Part shown: in pieces, positions 21,968 to 31,933 of the stretch
How the letters are laid out: each line of letters starts with the position of its first letter
Position numbering within the stretch: position 1 is the first letter of the stretch
Assembly: GCA_963575645.1 (NCBI GenBank)
Contig: OY754473.1
Location: 6,448,001-6,512,000 of the forward strand
Source of the DNA: Xanthostigma xanthostigma
Lineage: Eukaryota > Arthropoda > Insecta > Raphidioptera > Raphidiidae
DNA length: 64,000 bases
Direction of reading: 5' to 3'
The notes under the pieces: model-generated
The model's input: the letters and a program-made list of their open reading frames with translations, nothing else
Databases searched by the model: none
What the model was told of the DNA's origin: nothing
Position numbers and translations under genes: made by a program

Positions 21968-22576
21968 CTAGCGGTCCCGTCCGGTTTCACCCGGGTGTAA
22001 AAGAACGCATGGGGAAGGGAGGAACATGAGTACACACATTCATCTTAGTTTACCGAAATGAATGTTGTGTCCAAATTTCATGATGATTGGAGTTACCGTT
22101 CAAAAGTTTTTGTCGATAAAAAGCAGTATTTATACTTTTTTTACCTATTAATTTTTTTTTAATTAATTAAATAAAATTAAAATAAATTTAAATGTAAGCC
22201 TTAGAAGAAAGCAATGTAGAAAATAAAAAATAAATAAAAATACATTCGCCCAACGTGGGGCTCGAACCCACGACCCTAATATTGACAGTCGCATGCTCTA
22301 CCGATTGAGCCATGCGGAGTTGTGTACTTACAACAATAATATGAGTTATCTAGTTAGTGCGTTTCACCTGAATAGAAGCGTATTTTTGAGATACATTTAA
22401 CATTTTTCATTAAGGCTCCGCTCCAAATGGTCGTAGCGTGACATTATATAGCCTATAGCCTTCCTCGATAATTAGGCTATCCAACAAGAATTTTTTTTTC
22501 AATTTGAACCTGTAGTTCCTGAGATTAGCGCGTTCAAACTAACAAACAAACTCTTCAGCTTTATATATTACTACAA
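21968..22576 (-). mobile_element. Hel-A element, long form with tRNA-Lys-like insert
   Basis: CTAG at 21968-21971 closes the element on the minus strand after the CCCGGGTGAAACCGG hairpin. The 5' end (AGTAATATATAAAGC) has lost its TC start. About 609 bp. Confidence 0.8.
22247..22320 (-). pseudogene. tRNA-Lys-like sequence inside Hel-A
   Basis: Minus-strand GGCTCAATCGGTAGAGCATG, then a perfect T-arm GTGGGTTCGAGCCCCAC and TTGGGCG. The anticodon loop reads CTGTCAA rather than CTCTTAA. Confidence 0.75.
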
Positions 22577-23017
22577 TAAATATAATAAAACCACAGTGTC
22601 TATAATAGCAAATACACTATTGTCGCCAGGGTTTGACACTGCGGCCTGACTTTTTATTAGTTAAAATTAGAAAAGTTTATGGCATTTTAATGGCCTACCA
22701 AGTCACTGGTTCAATTTTTACACTCACTGTTTTGGAACAAACGTATCAAATACCGAACTAAAGTTTCTTGGTGCTAGTTTTATAATAAAAAAGTGGTGTT
22801 TTCGAATTGTCAATGCGATACTACATAAGTAAAAATACTTTAGAAGCATATCGAACAAAACGCTAAGCACGAATTTACGTATAGTTTCGTGGTCATAAAA
22901 AATGTTAGAAATATATATAGTCACTTTTTAAATCGACTTTTTTCTAACAAACTCCAGTTTTCTTTTTGGCGCTTGTTACAAACAGAGGAAAGGTGACATT
23001 TTTTACGCCTTTAAGTA
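22577..23017. other. Unassigned stretch
   Basis: A weak minus-strand exon-like piece (22728-22773, between AAAACTAG and GTGAGTG) was considered and not accepted. No repeat recognised. Confidence 0.35.
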
Positions 23018-23110
23018 AAAACAACCGGCCAAGTGTGAGTCGGACTCGCGCACCAAGGGTTCCGTACAAACTTGTAATAGTTCGTCCGTCACGGTAATCG
23101 AGTCTCGAAG
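23018..23110 (+). repeat. GTGAGTCGGACTCGC repeat, terminal fragment
   Basis: CCGGCCAAGTGTGAGTCGGA, the CACCAAGGGTTCCGTAC block and AGTTCGTCCGTCACGG are the left end of the family whose long copy lies at 51080-52594. Confidence 0.65.
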
Positions 23111-24047
23111 AATTTTTCCGCTTTTCCGTTGTCCCCATACGCTATATCATAAATGAGTTTGGCCGTTCGCGGTAGCGCTGCAGAACGCACATGGCAGCTC
23201 ACTCGTAAAACTGCTTTTCTTAGAAATTGTAACAATTATTATTATTAAAGTGAAACTTTTATTCTATCGCCCCGAATTTTTCTGGCCGTCTGTTGCATGT
23301 CGCATTACAGGCGGCCGCGGAGTAGGGGTAAAATGAAAGGCGTTCGGAGTAGGCGCTCGGTAGAGCAGCCAAGGCCAATATGGCGACGCCCATGGTTAGA
23401 ATCAGCTGACCGTGTAGTATGTATAACACAAAGTCAGTCTGTCATGCGGGCAAGTGCTGTACAGTGTTTACATGTTTTTATTCGTGTATTCATGTGAATA
23501 TTGTTGTTTATAATTAATCGTGATGGATAAGTGTCTACAATCCAACGCCTACAATCCAATAAAAGTTTCACTTGCGTCGTGGTTTCTTAAAACCACACAA
23601 CTGTTTTTTTTTTATTCAACATATTTATTAACGTAAGTTTGTAATATGAATATTATTTCATTCAACACATTTATTAATTTAAGTTTTTTTAATATGAACA
23701 CTACTTCCTAGTTCATACGCTCCGCTGCCATCTTGATTCTGTTTATGAGAGTACACCAGTGGCGGCGTGGCTTTTTTAGACGTGGTGTTACAGGCTACAT
23801 TTTTACAAATTTATTTAGAAACGTTTATAGGACTGCTTAACACGCAGTCCTTTGTTTTCTCGCAGTCGGGTAAAAACAGTCGACTATCCCCAGTGTTGAC
23901 GGGCGCCATTGTTTGTTAGATTGATAAATGATACGAAGCCATAACACAGATTTAATGGCATCGAGTGGGTGAAACGTTACAAGACAAGAGCAGACACTGA
24001 AGATTTAAACCGTTGAATGCCCATTGCATTATGACTGTGTCACTTTA
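23111..24047. other. Unassigned stretch with a GC-rich island
   Basis: Positions about 23281-23470 are clearly GC-richer than the surroundings, with GGCGGCCGCGG and a YY1-like AATATGGCGAC. A 66-codon frame (23297-23497) spans it, rich in Arg and Ser. It could be a promoter or 5' exon, or an unknown repeat. Nothing else is recognised. Confidence 0.3.
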
Positions 24048-24647
24048 TAGTGATGTGTCGCTCCTGAGCGAGTCGTTCATATAATGAACGACTCCCTTCT
24101 CGGAGCGGAGCGAGTCGCTCTTTTTTTTGTGAATGACTCACTCCGAGCGCCATTGCTCTGTGCTGAGCTGTTCTGTACTGTTGCATTCGCACATTTACAG
24201 AGCGCACACAGCACAGGCCACAGAGGCACTAGTGAACTTTGCACGTACGGAGTTATCTTTGCTGAGTCGTTTAATGTTGAATGACACACTGTTTACAGTG
24301 ACTTAAACCATTCACATTGACGTCGTTGACAAAGATATAATATTGTAACAATAAATATTATTATTGTTAAACTTTTATTATACTTTATAGTTTAACCGAA
24401 ATGCGAATAATATAAGATCAGAATCATATTAAAATGAGCTCAGAGCTGAGTGTGTGTATTGTGCTGTGCAATGCTAAGTGATTCCTGAGCATGCATGATG
24501 ACAGAACACACCTCTGCAGTCTGCACTCTTGTGTAGTGCGTACTGTCTAGTGTCGCTCCTTTGAACGACTCGCTCTGAGCGACTCTTTTTAGTGAGCGGA
24601 GCGCACGGAGCCAGCTCCCAATAAAGAGTCATGTGGATACATCACTA
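24048..24647. mobile_element. Non-autonomous hAT-like element, copy 2
   Basis: About 600 bp, closely matching 77-681, with TAGTGATGTGT and TACATCACTA ends. No matching 8-bp flanks were found here. Confidence 0.85.
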
Positions 24648-25192
24648 GTATTGTCAAGAATATAGTTAGTGGCCGTTTTCAAGCCGTTACAATATATTAT
24701 TATTATCACGTATTGTTGTTATAACAATTGAATCATGCCCATATTCATCGAACACTCTTAAAGATAGAAGTTACTAATCTTGGAATAAATTTATTCGTTA
24801 GAATAAAATTTACTTTCAATTCACTAATCAAAATATCAGGCAAAAAGTTAGAAGAATAAATATACACTGCACTATACTCCTTGCTCTTTTTGTTGAATAT
24901 TTTGACGTTCACCCAAAAATCCGACCGATGAACGTAAAAAAAATAAAATTTGTTCATTTTGTAATAGGTCAAGGAATGGTACTTTTTCACTTGACCTTAA
25001 TGACAATCTTAAAGATGTTTGTCGTTTTTAAAGCAGAATTTGCACAAAATGAACAATTTTTTTTTTGAAGGGGTGAGGATAACACGGTAAATATCACCCC
25101 GCGTACTTAGTGATCTGTAGCTTGAACAAAAAAAAAGTTTGGGACAAAAGATGTCTTTTTAGTTCGAAGAACTTGACCCAATAAAAAAAAAA
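24648..25192. other. Unassigned AT-rich stretch
   Basis: The 81-codon minus-strand frame at 24745-24990 is Lys/Phe/Tyr-rich and not recognised. Judged non-coding. Confidence 0.35.
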
Positions 25193-25765
25193 CTAGTGTG
25201 ACCTGTGCGAATTATTCGCACTAAATAAGTATAATAATTAACACTTTACAAAATTATTTTTTAAATATGATTGCAGGTATTCAATTCGTTTCTAATTTTG
25301 CACACTGCTTATAACGTTCTTCTTTTTGTTGTATTACAATATGAAGCTCAGATGACAGATCGAAGAAATATTTTACTAAAATTGTCATATAGAGGCGCAA
25401 GTAGCAAAAGCGTTGATCTAAGCCTTCAGATGGCATCATGCAGCATTGCTGTGACGTTGTTCAGCGTTGCTCGCTGTTTCAAAATTAAAACCGTCAGATG
25501 GCAGTATGCAGTATTGTGTCTGTTGTAATACAATATGAAGGTCAGAAGACAGATCGAAGTGTTGTCGTCAGATGGCAGACGTTGTTCAGCGTTACTGTAT
25601 TTTAATTAATTTACAAAAACAAAAGCAATAATAAATTTTTTAGTTGTCGATGTCAGTAGAGCAAGCAATTATCTGTAAAATGATATATAATTTATGTGAA
25701 GAAATTGTGAGGTTTTTTCTAAAAAGGGAGGCAAACATCTTAACCTTAGCGTATTAATATATATG
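25193..25765 (-). mobile_element. Hel-B element, copy 2
   Basis: CTAG at 25193-25196 and the GTGCGAATTATTCGCAC hairpin mark the 3' end on the minus strand. The 5' end reads GCATATATATTAATACGC, TC having become GC. It carries an 85-codon frame opposite to the element, shared with copies 3 and 5. Confidence 0.85.
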
Positions 25766-25920
25766 CTTGAAGTTGCCATTTAAAATTTCGGAGTACCCCC
25801 TGCCCCATCACGGGGGTACCCCTTTGGGAGGAAGTTTTGTAACCGAAAAATACATTACAACGATTTGAGCAATTTTCGTCCGCAACATTATTTAAGAAAA
25901 CTTTTTCTCTCTGAGATATT

Positions 25921-25985
25921 CAGTCTATGTCCATCCTGAAGGTCCATTCTAAATAATGCTGTAGAAATAACTATATCTGTTTATC
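25921..25985 (-). mobile_element. Hel-D fragment
   Basis: CTATGTCCATCCTGAAGGTC and CATTCTAAATAATG match the middle of Hel-D. Confidence 0.5.
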
Positions 25986-26018
25986 AAAAGCCAGTCAGTT
26001 TATTATTTTTGCTTGCAG

Positions 26019-26127
26019 CGTGCGAGTCTTGACGAACGCTCGGATAAATCCGTAGCCGTGCATAGTTATTACGGCAATTTACGGCTGTCTTCGGACTCAT
26101 TTAATTTGAACCGATTTATTTATACGG
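26019..26127 (+). CDS. Candidate exon of an unrecognised gene
   Basis: A strong acceptor (TTATTTTTGCTTGCAG, ending 26018) leads into 36 open codons plus one base. The peptide begins RASLDERSDKSVAVHSYYGN and is polar and Ser-rich. The donor would be GTGGGT at 26128; without splicing the frame meets TAG at 26142. Codon composition and GC exceed the flanking AT-rich DNA. The phase fits the next candidate exon at 26195. No family recognised. Confidence 0.35.
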
Positions 26128-26194
26128 GTGGGTTTTTGAATTAGGCTAATTTTATTCTCATTCCGTGCGATATGAAAAGTAGTTGATGTTCCAG

Positions 26195-26322
26195 AAATCC
26201 ACAAAGTTCACATTAAGGCGACTGTCCGATCAGATTGTGAAAAAAATGCTGGCGGAAAATTTCAAACTGTGGTCATAAAAGTCGTCTTACAAAACTGTTT
26301 TTTGGCGGTGGTTCAGCAATAA
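26195..26322 (+). CDS. Candidate terminal exon joined to 26019-26127
   Basis: After a 67-nt intron with GTGGGT and a GATGTTCCAG acceptor, the split codon G|AA gives Glu. Another 41 codons follow (IHKVHIKATVRSDCEKNAGG at the start) to TAA at 26320-26322. Two phase-compatible open pieces around a short intron are better evidence than either alone. Against it, GACTGTCCGATCAGATTG resembles the end of a MITE type seen at 40731. The TTAA MITE starts 27 bp downstream. Confidence 0.3.
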
Positions 26323-26348
26323 CCTTCACAAAATTTGCTTTGTTATAG

Positions 26349-27072
26349 TTAAGGAGGTTGAGGCGTTTTACGAAGATAATGAAAAAAATCTGAAATAAAG
26401 TTTTTTTAATAGATTTTTTTAGACAAAATTTTCTGTAAAAAATCCAAAATTATTAAGAGATTTATAAAGTTAAAAATTAAAAAAAACTTTTACATGCAGT
26501 CTTATGGAAAATATGTCAACCTAGCATGCAAACGGTACATTTTAATTTTTTGCAAATAACCAAATAATGCCAGCACTTCCGAAAACTAACTATGTAAACT
26601 GTAAAGCATCGATGTCTTACGCATATTTTAATATTTTTTCCAATTTAATTAGGAGACTTTTAATCAATAAAAGAAATTATTAAACCTTAGCACTTTTCGA
26701 TTATGGACTTTTATTCTTGACAATTTTAACAATTTTAACTGAGTTTTCAACTTTTTATGATTTAATTTTAATTTTTATTACTTCTAATTTCTTTTTTTAA
26801 TTATTTACTGCAAAAAATAAGTAAAATACAGATATTTACATAAACTTATTTTTTCTAACCTAACTTTGTACAAAAAATTTAAAAGTCAGTCCATTAAGTA
26901 AAATACTGAAATAATTAATTAATATTAAAAAAAATTATTTATTTATGCCTTTATGACAAAAATTTATTGGTATCATCGACTTATAACCTTTTGTAAAAAT
27001 GTATTATGGAAAAGTTCCCATTTAAAATTCGACTTACTTTTGATTGGGACTGTAACGCATCAACCTCCTTAA
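26349..27072. mobile_element. TTAA-flanked MITE, copy 2 (intact ends)
   Basis: TTAAGGAGGTTGAGGCGTTT at the left and AACGCATCAACCTCCTTAA at the right, with TTAA on both sides. 724 bp, aligned to copy 1 over nearly its full length. Confidence 0.8.
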
Positions 27073-27189
27073 GAGTTTCAAAAAAACAATTTTTTTATTC
27101 TAACCATTGTATCAAAAGACGCGATATTATTGTCAATATTTCTTTACAGCACGACCGGAAGTTTGATTAGCATTTTGAAGTTTTTTTCT

Positions 27190-27583
27190 ACATGCCTCGA
27201 TCCAAAGTGCGTACTTAAGGCATCAATTGTAAGGCAGGAAGTCTAACATTTACGCACTGATGCGGGAAGTACGTACGTTCGGGCGGCAGTAAAGAAAAAA
27301 CAATCTATCAACTGTTGTTTAGATCTCGTTTCCTTAGCAACCCTATTACATCTTAGCTAGTAGTCGCGACCAGCTGTCATTCGTGTTTTTACGTACAACC
27401 ACAAAGCTGCTTGCTTGGAATATATCTGTGTTTCTATATGTAATTAATTAATGTATTTAATAAGCGTTCTTACGACCGATGTATGAAGAAAAATAGTATA
27501 CACCACACTGGCCAAAAGTTTGATATCCTTGCGTCATGATGCGCGCAGGGCAAGAATATCAAACTTTCGACCAGTGTGGTGTA
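27190..27583 (+). mobile_element. Repeat with terminal hairpin (ACACCAC...GTGGTGT), copy 1
   Basis: The body has GTAAGGCAGGAAGTCTAAC and CAACTGTTGTTTAGATC. It ends in a hairpin (27499-27583) built from TACACCACACTGGCC and AAAGTTTGATATCCTTGC. It matches 47645-47975 in inverted orientation, where the same hairpin is present. A palindrome at one end only is unusual for a MITE. Confidence 0.65.
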
Positions 27584-28308
27584 ATGTACTGTTTTAGGAA
27601 AGACTCTTTTGAAGATTTCTAGTTAATGCACTATATCTAGACTCGCACGCCTTAAAGAGCAGGTTTTAAATTGACAGAGGTTGGGTTCTTTATTAGCTAC
27701 ATTGCTTCTGAGACGTTTTGTCATTAATGGTGTCTATTTTCTGTTCGAGCGGACATAAATTGTTTTTAACCGTTTAACACTTTGACATCTTTTATACCAC
27801 TTGATGTTGTTCTTTCCTAGCATTTTAGAAATTAGAATTAATTGACTTGAACGGCCATTTTCTAATTAATTATACAGTTTTTATTGCTATTTTTCTATTT
27901 GACCAAATAGTTTAAATTTTAAGTGAAACAAATAAGTTTCTACGGAAATCTATAAATTTATTACTAATTTCATAGTAGAACTTGTAAACTTTCTAGGGCT
28001 CTGTACCTCAAAAGGAGAAAAACACACAGATCACAGTCATATGTTTGTCTGTCAGAGTCGAATTTTCGGGATTAAACAATATTATCAAGCTGCAACTTGG
28101 CGTTGTTATAATAGTCGCAGAACTTAAAAAAAAAAACAATTTCCTGAAAATTTTGACAGCGAACATTTTTTTATTCGCTAAGAATCCCAGAACTAATTTT
28201 TTTCAGGATCTTATGTCACGTAGTTTTCAAGATTTTTCTGAAAACGCACCTCAAGAACTGATTCCAATTCTCTTTTTTTGAAAACAGCTAACATTTCGAA
28301 ATAAATAA
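27584..28308. other. Unassigned stretch
   Basis: About 720 bp of AT-rich DNA. The 78-codon frame at 28045-28281 has no recognised features. Confidence 0.35.
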
Positions 28309-28753
28309 GTTCAAAAACTAAAACCCGACTACTGAAAAGTGTGAAACAAGAAAATATTCTTATCTGAGGATACCCGTGGTCGTGTGCCACCTACCCTAAC
28401 AAAACATTACATTTTAACAATAGTAAGCAATCATAAGCTCTAGGGCAAAGTGCATCACGCTATACATCTAGAAGGGCCTCATATATATGACAAAGTCTAT
28501 CCTCAGATGAGAATATTTTCTTGTTTCATACTTTTCAGTAGTCTGGTTTTAGTTTTTGACCTTATTTTTTATTTGCTTTCAATTTGCTCCCCACTGGGCC
28601 CAAAATTCAGAAATAAATGTAGCCTATGTTACCCGGGCCATAATAACGAATCGATTGACACCTTATTTATCAAAATCGGATGAATAGTTTAGGCGCTACG
28701 GTGGAACATCCGTAAATACAAACATACATACCGTAGTCCGTAGTCGGGTAAAA
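28309..28753. repeat. AAAACCCGACTAC inverted repeat family
   Basis: Inverted arms 28309-28372 and 28498-28563 share AAAACCCGACTACTGAAAAG-type and CAAGAAAATATTCTTATCTG sequence. GTAGTCGGGTAAAAAAC recurs at about 28740. The tail (TGTAGCCTATGTTACCCGGG, then AAATCGGATGAATAGTTTAG) is of a type common in lepidopteran repeats. Class unknown. Confidence 0.55.
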
Positions 28754-28944
28754 AACTAATTGTTTTAAGCTAGCCGTACACGAACAGCTCCAGCAGTCAC
28801 TGTCAACCGCTCGAGCTGCTCGAAGAAAACTGTTGCAACATTGATTTTGAATTTTTCTCTCGCGCAAATGACGTAGAATACAAAGAAAATATATGGGTTC
28901 AACCAATTTTTGAACGGGTATACTTCACATGAAACTTAATAAAA
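28754..28944. other. Unassigned stretch
   Basis: Contains CCGTACACGAACAGCTCCAG; no recognised feature. Confidence 0.3.
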
Positions 28945-29238
28945 AAATATAGTTTAAAAAAAACTAAAAAACACGCTTTATATCGAACTAAAAAGTAAAA
29001 AATAATTTTTTTTTAAATAAGCTTAAAACAATAATGAATAAAAAATACAAGTATTATTGTGAAAAAAGCGTGGGGCGCTTTGTTCCACATTTTCGTACAT
29101 CGAGCGCCCCACGCTTTTTTCACAATAATACTTGTATTTTTTATTTATTATTGTTTCAAGCTTATTTAAAAAAAATATTTTTTACTTTTCAGTTCGATAT
29201 AAAGCGTGCTTTTTAGTTTTTTTTAAACTAGTTATATT
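28945..29238. mobile_element. Fold-back element, about 290 bp
   Basis: Arms of about 140 bp, inverted around a 20-bp loop near 29096. Shared blocks include ATACAAGTATTATTGTGAAA and AAAGCGTGGGGCGC. The outer ends share CACGCTTTATATCGAACT. The pairing is nearly perfect. Confidence 0.8.
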
Positions 29239-29303
29239 TATTTTCCACTTTTTAGTTCGATTTATTGTCAAAAATTTGCCGGAAAAAAAACAATTTTATT
29301 TTT

Positions 29304-29393
29304 CGGCGTGGACGAGATTAGAACCCACGACCCGTGATTCCGAGAGTTGACGTCAGCGAAGACCCGTGCCTAGACCGCACGGCTAGCCAGTGT
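29304..29393 (-). pseudogene. tRNA-Leu/Ser-like sequence (degenerate)
   Basis: On the minus strand ACTGGCTAGCCGTGCGGTCT matches the D-arm region of a class II tRNA, and CGTGGGTTCTAATCTCG the T-arm. The spacing allows a long variable arm. The anticodon arm is not convincing. Pseudogene or SINE head beside a fold-back element. Confidence 0.5.
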
Positions 29394-29468
29394 ACTTACA
29401 GTGCTGGCATATTATACCGCTATATAAACCACTTGCTGTAGTCCAAACGAGTTTACAAACATACGTAC

Positions 29469-29495
29469 TTACATAAGATAAGATAAGATATTTAT
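29469..29495 (+). repeat. GATAA/ATTT simple repeat
   Basis: ATAAGATAAGATAAGATATT followed by TATTTATTT. Such tails are common at non-LTR retroposon ends, but no retroposon body was identified. Confidence 0.6.
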
Positions 29496-29599
29496 TTATT
29501 TCATGTGTAGCTAGAAAGCTGTGAAATATGTCAATACAATTAAATTTATAAATCATGTATAGAGTACAAACATTTGTCAATAAGATATTTTTTTAAACA

Positions 29600-29622
29600 T
29601 GCATACATACATACATACAAAC
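29600..29622 (+). repeat. (CATA)n microsatellite
   Basis: Short run of about five CATA units. Confidence 0.7.
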
Positions 29623-29793
29623 CTACAAGTGAAACTAATATAAAAGCGTGTAAAAATGTTGTACACGCCTACTTTAACACTATCATCTTACGTGTAATTC
29701 CGTTCGTTTATCGCGTATCTTTTTTGAATAATAATGTCTAACGTCCGCACCGTAATCTGTGATTCCACATATCATTTGTTTTTTTTTCTTTAG

Positions 29794-29903
29794 AGCTTTT
29801 CTATCACACTTTAGACCAGTATATCACGCCCAATATATCACCCGAAAAACATGTGCCAGCACGAGACAGAGATAGTGTGCCTAACCTTGTTGAACACATT
29901 TAA
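29794..29903 (+). CDS. Possible terminal exon (weak)
   Basis: A long T-tract and TTTCTTTAG (ending 29793) precede 35 open codons and TAA at 29901-29903. The peptide starts LFYHTLDQYITPNISPEKHV. A second frame is also open for 27 codons, so chance is likely. No upstream partner exon with a good donor was found. Confidence 0.15.
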
Positions 29904-30362
29904 TTTGGGTTGATATCTTTACGAGAACACGGCCGATCAATTTATGGACTTCGATAATTTTTCCTCGTACTTTATTACGACTGTTTTACAGATATACAAA
30001 TTTTTATTTTGTGAAAAATATTGCCTGCGCGTTGTAACAATTTACGCCGTGAATGTAGTTCAGATTGGATATTGTGATTGGGTTGTTGATAAATGATTTT
30101 ACAAAATGTCGGTGTCGAATGACGAAATATTACCATTTGTTTCGGTTTGTGTTTTGTTTCATTAGTCATTTTTGTTTCGGTCGACAAAAGGCGAGCATTA
30201 ACACGCCAATTCTCACTGAATTAAACATATTGTTATTTGTTTCAATTGTGTTTTGTTTCAATACTCATTTGTTTTAGTTGACAGTAAACGATCTTCATTA
30301 ATATTCTAAGAGAATATTCATTGCCAAAAGCGCAGAACGAGATTTTTAAAAACTGACATTAC
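29904..30362. other. Unassigned stretch
   Basis: Overlapping 70-codon frames on both strands (29975-30277) look random. Nothing else is recognised. Confidence 0.35.
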
Positions 30363-31472
30363 CCTGCACAAACCTTATAGGATTTGGTTCTCAGTTAAAT
30401 TCATCGAAAAAATATATATTAATACGCTAAGGTTTAAGATGTTTGCCTCCCTTTTTAGAAAAAAACTCACAATTTCTCCACATAAATTATATATCATTTA
30501 ACAGATAATTGCTTGCTGTACTGACATCGACAACTAAAAAAATTATTATTGCTTTTGTTTTTGTAAATTAATTAAAATACAGCAACACAGAACAACGTCT
30601 GCTATCTGACGGCTTTAATTTTGAAACAACGTCAACACTTCGATCTGTCATCTGACCTTCATATTGTAATACAACAGACACAATACTGCATACTGCCATC
30701 TGACGGCTTTAATTTTGAAACAGCGAGCAATGCTGAACAACGTCACAACAACGCTGCATGATGCCATCTGACGGCTTAGCTCAACGATTTTGCTACTTGC
30801 GCCTCTATATGACAATTTTAGAAAAATATTTCTTCGATCTGTCATCTGAGCTTCATACTGTAATACAATAAAAAGAAGAACGTTATAAGCAGTGTGCAAA
30901 ATTAGAAACGAACTGAATACCTGCAATCATATTTAAAAAATAATTTTGTAAAGTGATAATTATTATATCTACTTATTTAGTGTGAATAATTCGCACAGGT
31001 CACTCTAGTTTTTATTTTATTTTATATAGTTTAAAGGTCACTAAGAAAAAGTGTCCATGACCGCGTAGCCTAAAAACCAATACATTTTTAGCTACAGATA
31101 ATATGTTTAGCGAGATTTTAGATATAGGGATATCCATTGAATTCACAATCTTAAAAAATCCTAAGCTCTATAGAAATATGTTTTCGAGTGCGCTGAATCC
31201 GAATATGACATTATTATTTTATACTGGGTGACACCTTCCGACATTACCTAATTTTCTACTATTTTTCTATTTCTAAAAGAAGCACATGGAACATGTTTGT
31301 GAATTCAATGGATATCCCCATATCTAAAATCTCGCTAAACATATCTGTAGCTAAAAATCTATTGGTTTTTAGGCTATGCGCCCATGAACACTTTTTCTTA
31401 GTGACCTTTAAACTATAAACTAAAACCATTTTTGATCAATTTAATCGAGAACCAAATCCCGTAAGGTTTAGC
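30363..31472. mobile_element. Long-inverted-repeat MITE, copy 2, split by Hel-B
   Basis: The left arm (GCACAAACCTTATAGGATTT) runs to about 30410, stops at a Hel-B insertion, and resumes at 31009 with TATAGTTTAAAGGTC. The right end (AAATCCCGTAAGGTTTAGC) is at about 31472. Alignment to copy 1 shows the inserted segment is exactly the Hel-B element. Confidence 0.75.
30411..31008 (+). mobile_element. Hel-B element, copy 3 (nested)
   Basis: TATATATTAATACGCTAAGG at the 5' end. The 3' end has a TGTGAATAATTCGCACAGG hairpin region and CTAG at 31005-31008, followed by T. It lies inside the MITE above. Confidence 0.85.
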
Positions 31473-31933
31473 AACATCAAAAGATTGACGTCATAAACTG
31501 ATTTGTCCACACTAAATTATTGCACTTCAACATCTCATCCAAAGCATCTTAAATTTTATAGATGTCTTCAAATCGACTTTGCTTTTCGTATTAATGCAAC
31601 TATTCTTGTTGCTTTAATGTCCAGTATTTGAAAAACGACGTGCAGCGCTGTTCTTTTTTATAACCAGTGGGCCGTAATGTAGTGTTCACATCGAGACAGA
31701 ACGAATGCTTACACAAAACCTACGTGAATCAATACAGATCAAATAATAAAGTGTGGTCGATGCGAATTGACCGCGCCTATTTAATTTGTTTCTTATCGCG
31801 CTGTACTCATCGGCTTATGTCAACGGCAGATATACTTGTTGAATGTACATTGTACAGGCAGTTTAAAAACGAACTGCACCTTCGAACCAGACCAAAACTC
31901 TTCGACAGAGGAACTGGGGAAGAACAAACTAAA
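31473..31933. other. Unassigned stretch before the satellite
   Basis: The 89-codon frame 31667-31936 (+) is fairly coding-like in composition but has no recognised match, and its end runs into the satellite. Not accepted as a gene. Confidence 0.3.

Noticed and set aside
22728-22773. 46-nt minus-strand exon-like piece between AAAACTAG and GTGAGTG
   Set aside because: Weak acceptor and no partner exon in phase; kept only as a note.
25271-25528. Frame shared between Hel-B copies as a possible element-encoded protein
   Set aside because: It starts at TTG, is antisense to the element, is broken in half of the copies, and similarity between young copies alone can explain it. No Rep or helicase motif is present.
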